Source: Phalacrocorax aristotelis
Lineage: Eukaryota > Chordata > Aves > Suliformes > Phalacrocoracidae
Length of the DNA stretch: 64,000 nucleotides
Assembly: GCF_949628215.1 (NCBI RefSeq)
Contig: NC_134277.1
Coordinates: forward strand, 122,304,963-122,368,962
Direction of reading: 5' to 3'
A program made the position numbers and the translations under genes. Positions 61,065-64,000 of the stretch are shown here, piece after piece. Below the pieces are notes generated by a model that worked only from the letters and a program-made list of their open reading frames with translations, had not been told where the DNA came from and searched no databases. Position 1 is the stretch's first letter, and every line of letters starts with the position of its first letter.

Positions 61065-61190
61065 GTTTTGATCATGTGCTTAAGTACCTTTGACTTCAGG
61101 AGGATGTGGGCACATATCTGAGGCTAAAATATGTTAACTGTTCTCCTGAGTATTGATGTGTTCCTAGTGCAGGACCTAAGCTTATAAATT
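61065..61190. repeat. Ancient reptile-type interspersed repeat, decayed
   Basis: GATCATGTGCTTAAGTACCT followed by 'ttgacttcaggaggatgtgggcaca' and 'gtgcaggacctaagc' resembles a repeat common in turtle and crocodilian DNA ('catgtgcttaagt.ctttgacttcaatggga.ttaagcacatg..taa', '..caggacctaa'). Matching is from memory and over a decayed copy. Confidence 0.42.
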
Positions 61191-61869
61191 GCAGTGGGAT
61201 TCTTAGAGATGAAAGACATGTTGTTCATGTTTCATTGTGTCTTCTCCTTTAAGATAAAAGCCACACTATGGAATAATGAGTAATAATAATATAGAAATCC
61301 ATTAATTTATTTGGGCATGTTAGGACATATGAGCTCCAACAAAACAAAAAGATGAATGAAAATTTGAAAATTATGTGGAAAATATATCAGAGATTGGTTT
61401 CTATCATATATAGCTGGCCTACGATGCTGGGAAAACCGCATACATTTAGGAAGTGCTATTATATATATTTTCAAAATGTTTATTTAAATCAGCTGCTACA
61501 AAAGAAAAAAAAAACAACAAATTTTAAAAAGTCCTGAAATCCTTCAAGCAAAAGCCTCAAAATTGGACAAATCGTTCTTGCCACCCCTATCAATAAAGCA
61601 GTGTTCTGGCTCTGCTTTAAGCAGACAAAGTGCAGGAAGTTTAGAGCACAAGCTGTGAGCTAAGGCCCTGTGACATGGTGAGGTGTTGCAGCTGATCCAT
61701 ATCAGGCACCGCAGCAAGGCCAGTGCCTTCATGTCCTGCGCCAGCATTTCATTAGCTGGGTAGAGATTGGGAGGGCAAGCTGCAAATGATGATTTGCCTC
61801 CTGCCTGGGCATTCTGGCTTTCTGCAGCTTTTATGCAGCTCACAGCCTCGCCAGTGAGCTGACAGGGCA
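61191..61869. other. Unassigned sequence
   Basis: AT-rich to about 61530 with an A-rich run at 61500-61528, then rising GC content toward the CpG island. No exon supported. Confidence 0.42.
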
Positions 61870-61978
61870 GTGCCCCAGAGTGGAGGAGCAGGCAGCGGCT
61901 GTGGGAGCACTGCAGCAGAAGCCCCCCTGCACCACACCACGGCGGCGGCTCCTGGGGCGGGCTGCGGCACTCCTGCCA
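61870..61978. promoter_or_regulatory. Small CpG-rich outlier of the CpG island
   Basis: A GC-rich segment with ACGGCGGCGGCTCC and an Sp1-type box GGGGCGGG at about 61953-61960. It is separated from the main CpG island by an AT-richer block. Confidence 0.4.
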
Positions 61979-61979
61979 A

Positions 61980-62300
61980 GCAAGTCATTGATAGAGAACT
62001 GAGAGCATTTAATAGCCCTGTGCTAGAGAGCAACATCGTTACAGCAGGGTTGAAAAAATAAATACCAGGGCTTAACCCAAATTACCTCATAAAATGGAAG
62101 AAAACAGAGCACTTGATTTGCCCTGTTTGGAGTACTGGAGGAAGACCGAGGGCCTGGCTCTTCCCTCACACACTCAGGGGCTGTTGGAGATGGTGATGTT
62201 AGGCCGATTTAAATGTGATGTGAGACCAAACAGGGCTTTTAATGTGAGTGGACATGACTAGGTTAAATTAACCTCGGGTGCAACTGCAGGGATTGAAAGG
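61980..62300. promoter_or_regulatory. Candidate conserved block next to the CpG island
   Basis: Repeat-free and AT-richer than both neighbours. It contains CATTTAATAGCCC, CGATTTAAATG, the near-palindrome AGGTTAAATTAACCT at 62260-62274 (two GTTAA half-sites, HNF1-like but with a one-base centre too few) and GGGGATTAGG (OTX/PITX-like TAATCC) near 62299. It looks like a promoter-proximal enhancer. Inference only. Confidence 0.3.
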
Positions 62301-62329
62301 GGATTAGGCTCTGGATTGCGTAGGCCATG

Positions 62330-63060
62330 TGAGAGCTGGGATGCTGGGGGCTGAGCCCTGCAGGCAACCCAGGATGCACAGCCGGCTGCGGCAGAGCTTG
62401 CCAGGCGGCTGGCAGGCTGCGATGGCTTGTGCTGACCGGAGCTTGCCTGGCCGGGCTGCGCCGCCTCGGCGCAGTTGGGCTGGATCATGCCTGACACAGG
62501 GAGAGAGGGAGCAGCCACGGCTCCAGCCTGTCGGGCCGCTCGGCAGGTTGATGGATGTGCTGGGCTGCGAGCGTTCGCCACCCCGGCCACTCCATCCCAT
62601 CCACAATGAGTTACAGTTTCCCGGTCTCCCTCCCGGCACCTCCTCCCTCTCTTCCTCCCCACTGCCGCCCGCCGCTCGGCCTGCAAAGCCCTGTCCTTGC
62701 GCGGCGGTGCCTGCTGGCGTGGGCTGCCATCGCCCCGCCTCAGAGCCCCACCAAGGCCCTGGGTGAGGGAGCAGCGCTAGGCTATCCTGCTTTCTGACCG
62801 GGAGACATTTTCCTCCCTGGTTGGAAGGGACTGAGGTTTAACTAAAAAGGGGACAGTGTACACACGGCGCTGGGGGCCTGGCTGGGGAGCGGGGCCATTC
62901 CCAGCCCACCTCTTGCCTCTCTGGCCCACAGCAGCCTCCCACCTCCTCCCGGGAAGCTCTCCACAGGGAGCCGTCCGCCCGCAGGGCGTCCCGGGGAAGC
63001 TCGAAGCGCAGCCGTCTCCCAGGGAAAATGTGCTCCAGCCCCACCGTGTTCCCACCAGCT
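62330..63060. promoter_or_regulatory. CpG island, candidate promoter
   Basis: By hand count about 30 CpG dinucleotides fall in 62341-62760 and about 14 more in 62841-63030, against a CpG-poor background. Clusters include GGCCGGGCTGCGCCGCCTCG and CTGCCGCCCGCCGCTCGG. There is no TATA box, which is usual for such promoters. An ATG in fair context at 62606 opens a 63-codon frame to 62797, and GGTGAGG near 62761 could be a splice donor, but neither is recognisable as a known first exon. Direction of transcription cannot be decided from the sequence. Confidence 0.6.
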
Positions 63061-63149
63061 TCTCTTTTCCTCTCCACGCATCTGTTTTAGTTTTCTTCAC
63101 GTTTATATTTTAAAGATGACGGTCGCCCCTCCACATCCTTTCCCTCTCA

Positions 63150-63540
63150 ACTCCCCCCCCCCGAAGATGAATTTCATCTGCGCCTTGAAATGGGGCAAGA
63201 AACAATAAATATTTATGGGTACCAGGGGAAGGTTGAACTGTAAACCACCAGTTATCCCTACGTCTCTTATGAAAGGAATTAGCATTGCAAAATTTACATT
63301 AGGAAAAAAAAAGAAGATGAGAGAACTGTTTCTAGGATGTGAAAATGCTGTGCCTCATACCCATTTAAACTGGAGAAAACTACCTCTTCACAGGGCCAAA
63401 TCTGGGGCATGGCCTTTTAATTGTAGTGGCCAAATTAAAACAAACAGTCAAAATTAAACATTCTGGCCCTTGCTGAACATGAAAATCGAAGTGATGAGGA
63501 AATATGTATGTAGCAGGTCGCTTTTCTACAGTTTTATTTG
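63150..63540. promoter_or_regulatory. Candidate conserved non-coding block
   Basis: A repeat-free block right of the CpG island with ACAATAAATATTTATGGGT near 63203, GGAATTAGCATTGCAAAAT near 63276, 'ccttttaattgtagtgg' near 63413 and TCAAAATTAAACATTC. AT-rich core sites alternate with non-repetitive sequence in the way typical of vertebrate enhancers. Unverified. Confidence 0.32.
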
Positions 63541-64000
63541 AATGAAGTCTTAGGGTGGTTTTTTGAAACAGTTATAAGTGTATTCAGAGATACTGTACAG
63601 ATAAAGATACGTAAGAACATAAAAATACCAATGTATGTAGCCAAGCACAAACAGTTTATATGCCTCTAAATCCAGAAGGGGCCTTAATAACAGAGTGTTC
63701 GGTATGGGTTGTTAGAAGCCCAGGCAAAGATAAAACTCCAATAAAAAGTCCATTCTTTTATGTTTAGTGTTAAAGGAAAGGCAATGTAAAATGAGGATTT
63801 ATGTTTGTGGCAGCAGGCAGAGGAATACAGGCCCTTTAATAACCTGGTGCTGCAGGAGAGGAAGCAAGCTCCAATGAGGTTTCAAGAGCTCTCTCTCTGG
63901 CAGCGGAAAGGACTTGAGGGAACCTGGCTTTTTTGGAGTGGGGCTGAAGACTTGGAGCTGGGCAAAGAGTACAAGGATGCTCGGCAGATTGTCTGCTTCC
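63541..64000. other. Unassigned sequence to the window end
   Basis: No gene or repeat recognised. The last 170 bases are richer in G and could belong to a feature continuing beyond the window. Confidence 0.4.

Noticed and set aside
62329..62766. 145-codon plus-strand and 142-codon minus-strand frames
   Set aside because: Stop codons are rare in GC-rich CpG islands, so open frames on both strands are expected. Neither resembles a known protein.
1..64000. Bacterial operons, CRISPR arrays, tRNA or rRNA genes
   Set aside because: No evenly spaced direct repeats, no tRNA cloverleaf and no rRNA segments were seen. Gene density and repeats are those of a vertebrate.
1..64000. Endogenous retrovirus or LTR pairs
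   Set aside because: I found no paired long direct repeats, primer-binding site or retroviral protein motifs in any frame. Solo LTRs without known consensus could be missed by eye.

Overview
The window looks like nuclear DNA of a bird, or less likely a crocodilian or turtle. Four stretches carry the 3' half of CR1 LINEs of the avian type, and their ends show the diagnostic 8-bp ATTCTATG/GATTCTGT repeats. Older, strongly decayed CR1 copies, MIR-like SINE pieces and palindromic repeats of the kind seen in reptile genomes lie between them. There are no Alu, L1 or B elements and no bacterial gene organisation. I recognise no host protein-coding exon: open frames are short, scattered and mostly without family resemblance. 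The window is best read as a gene desert or the inside of a very large intron.

Layout. Positions 1-1210 hold, on the minus strand, the dead 3' end of an R2-type (restriction-like-endonuclease) non-LTR retrotransposon; this is the most unusual identifiable object here. A possible terminal exon of a non-coding transcript lies at 2495-2833. A CR1 on the minus strand occupies 5671-6385. Roughly 8.2-10 kb and 19.4-21.1 kb read like conserved non-coding (enhancer-like) DNA: dense in TAAT/AATTA homeodomain cores, free of repeats, of mixed composition. A second CR1 is at 15838-16414. From 26 to 48 kb the sequence is mostly plain AT-rich DNA with ancient repeats, microsatellites and a small CR1 tail at 32680-32819. 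More enhancer-like blocks lie at 48.5, 50.5, 51.8-52.6 and 54.4-55.0 kb. An ancient CR1 split by about 0.4 kb of foreign sequence covers 56745-57665, and a further avian CR1 lies at 60311-60890. The right end (61.87-63.06 kb) is a CpG island flanked by enhancer-like AT-rich blocks, the best candidate for a promoter in the window.

How it works together: with no gene visible, the only functional reading I can support is regulatory. Repeat-poor, homeodomain-site-rich blocks would be distal enhancers for a developmental gene outside the window or beginning near the CpG island. This is inference; conservation across species was not available to me. I found no novel multi-gene system, and I say so rather than forcing one.
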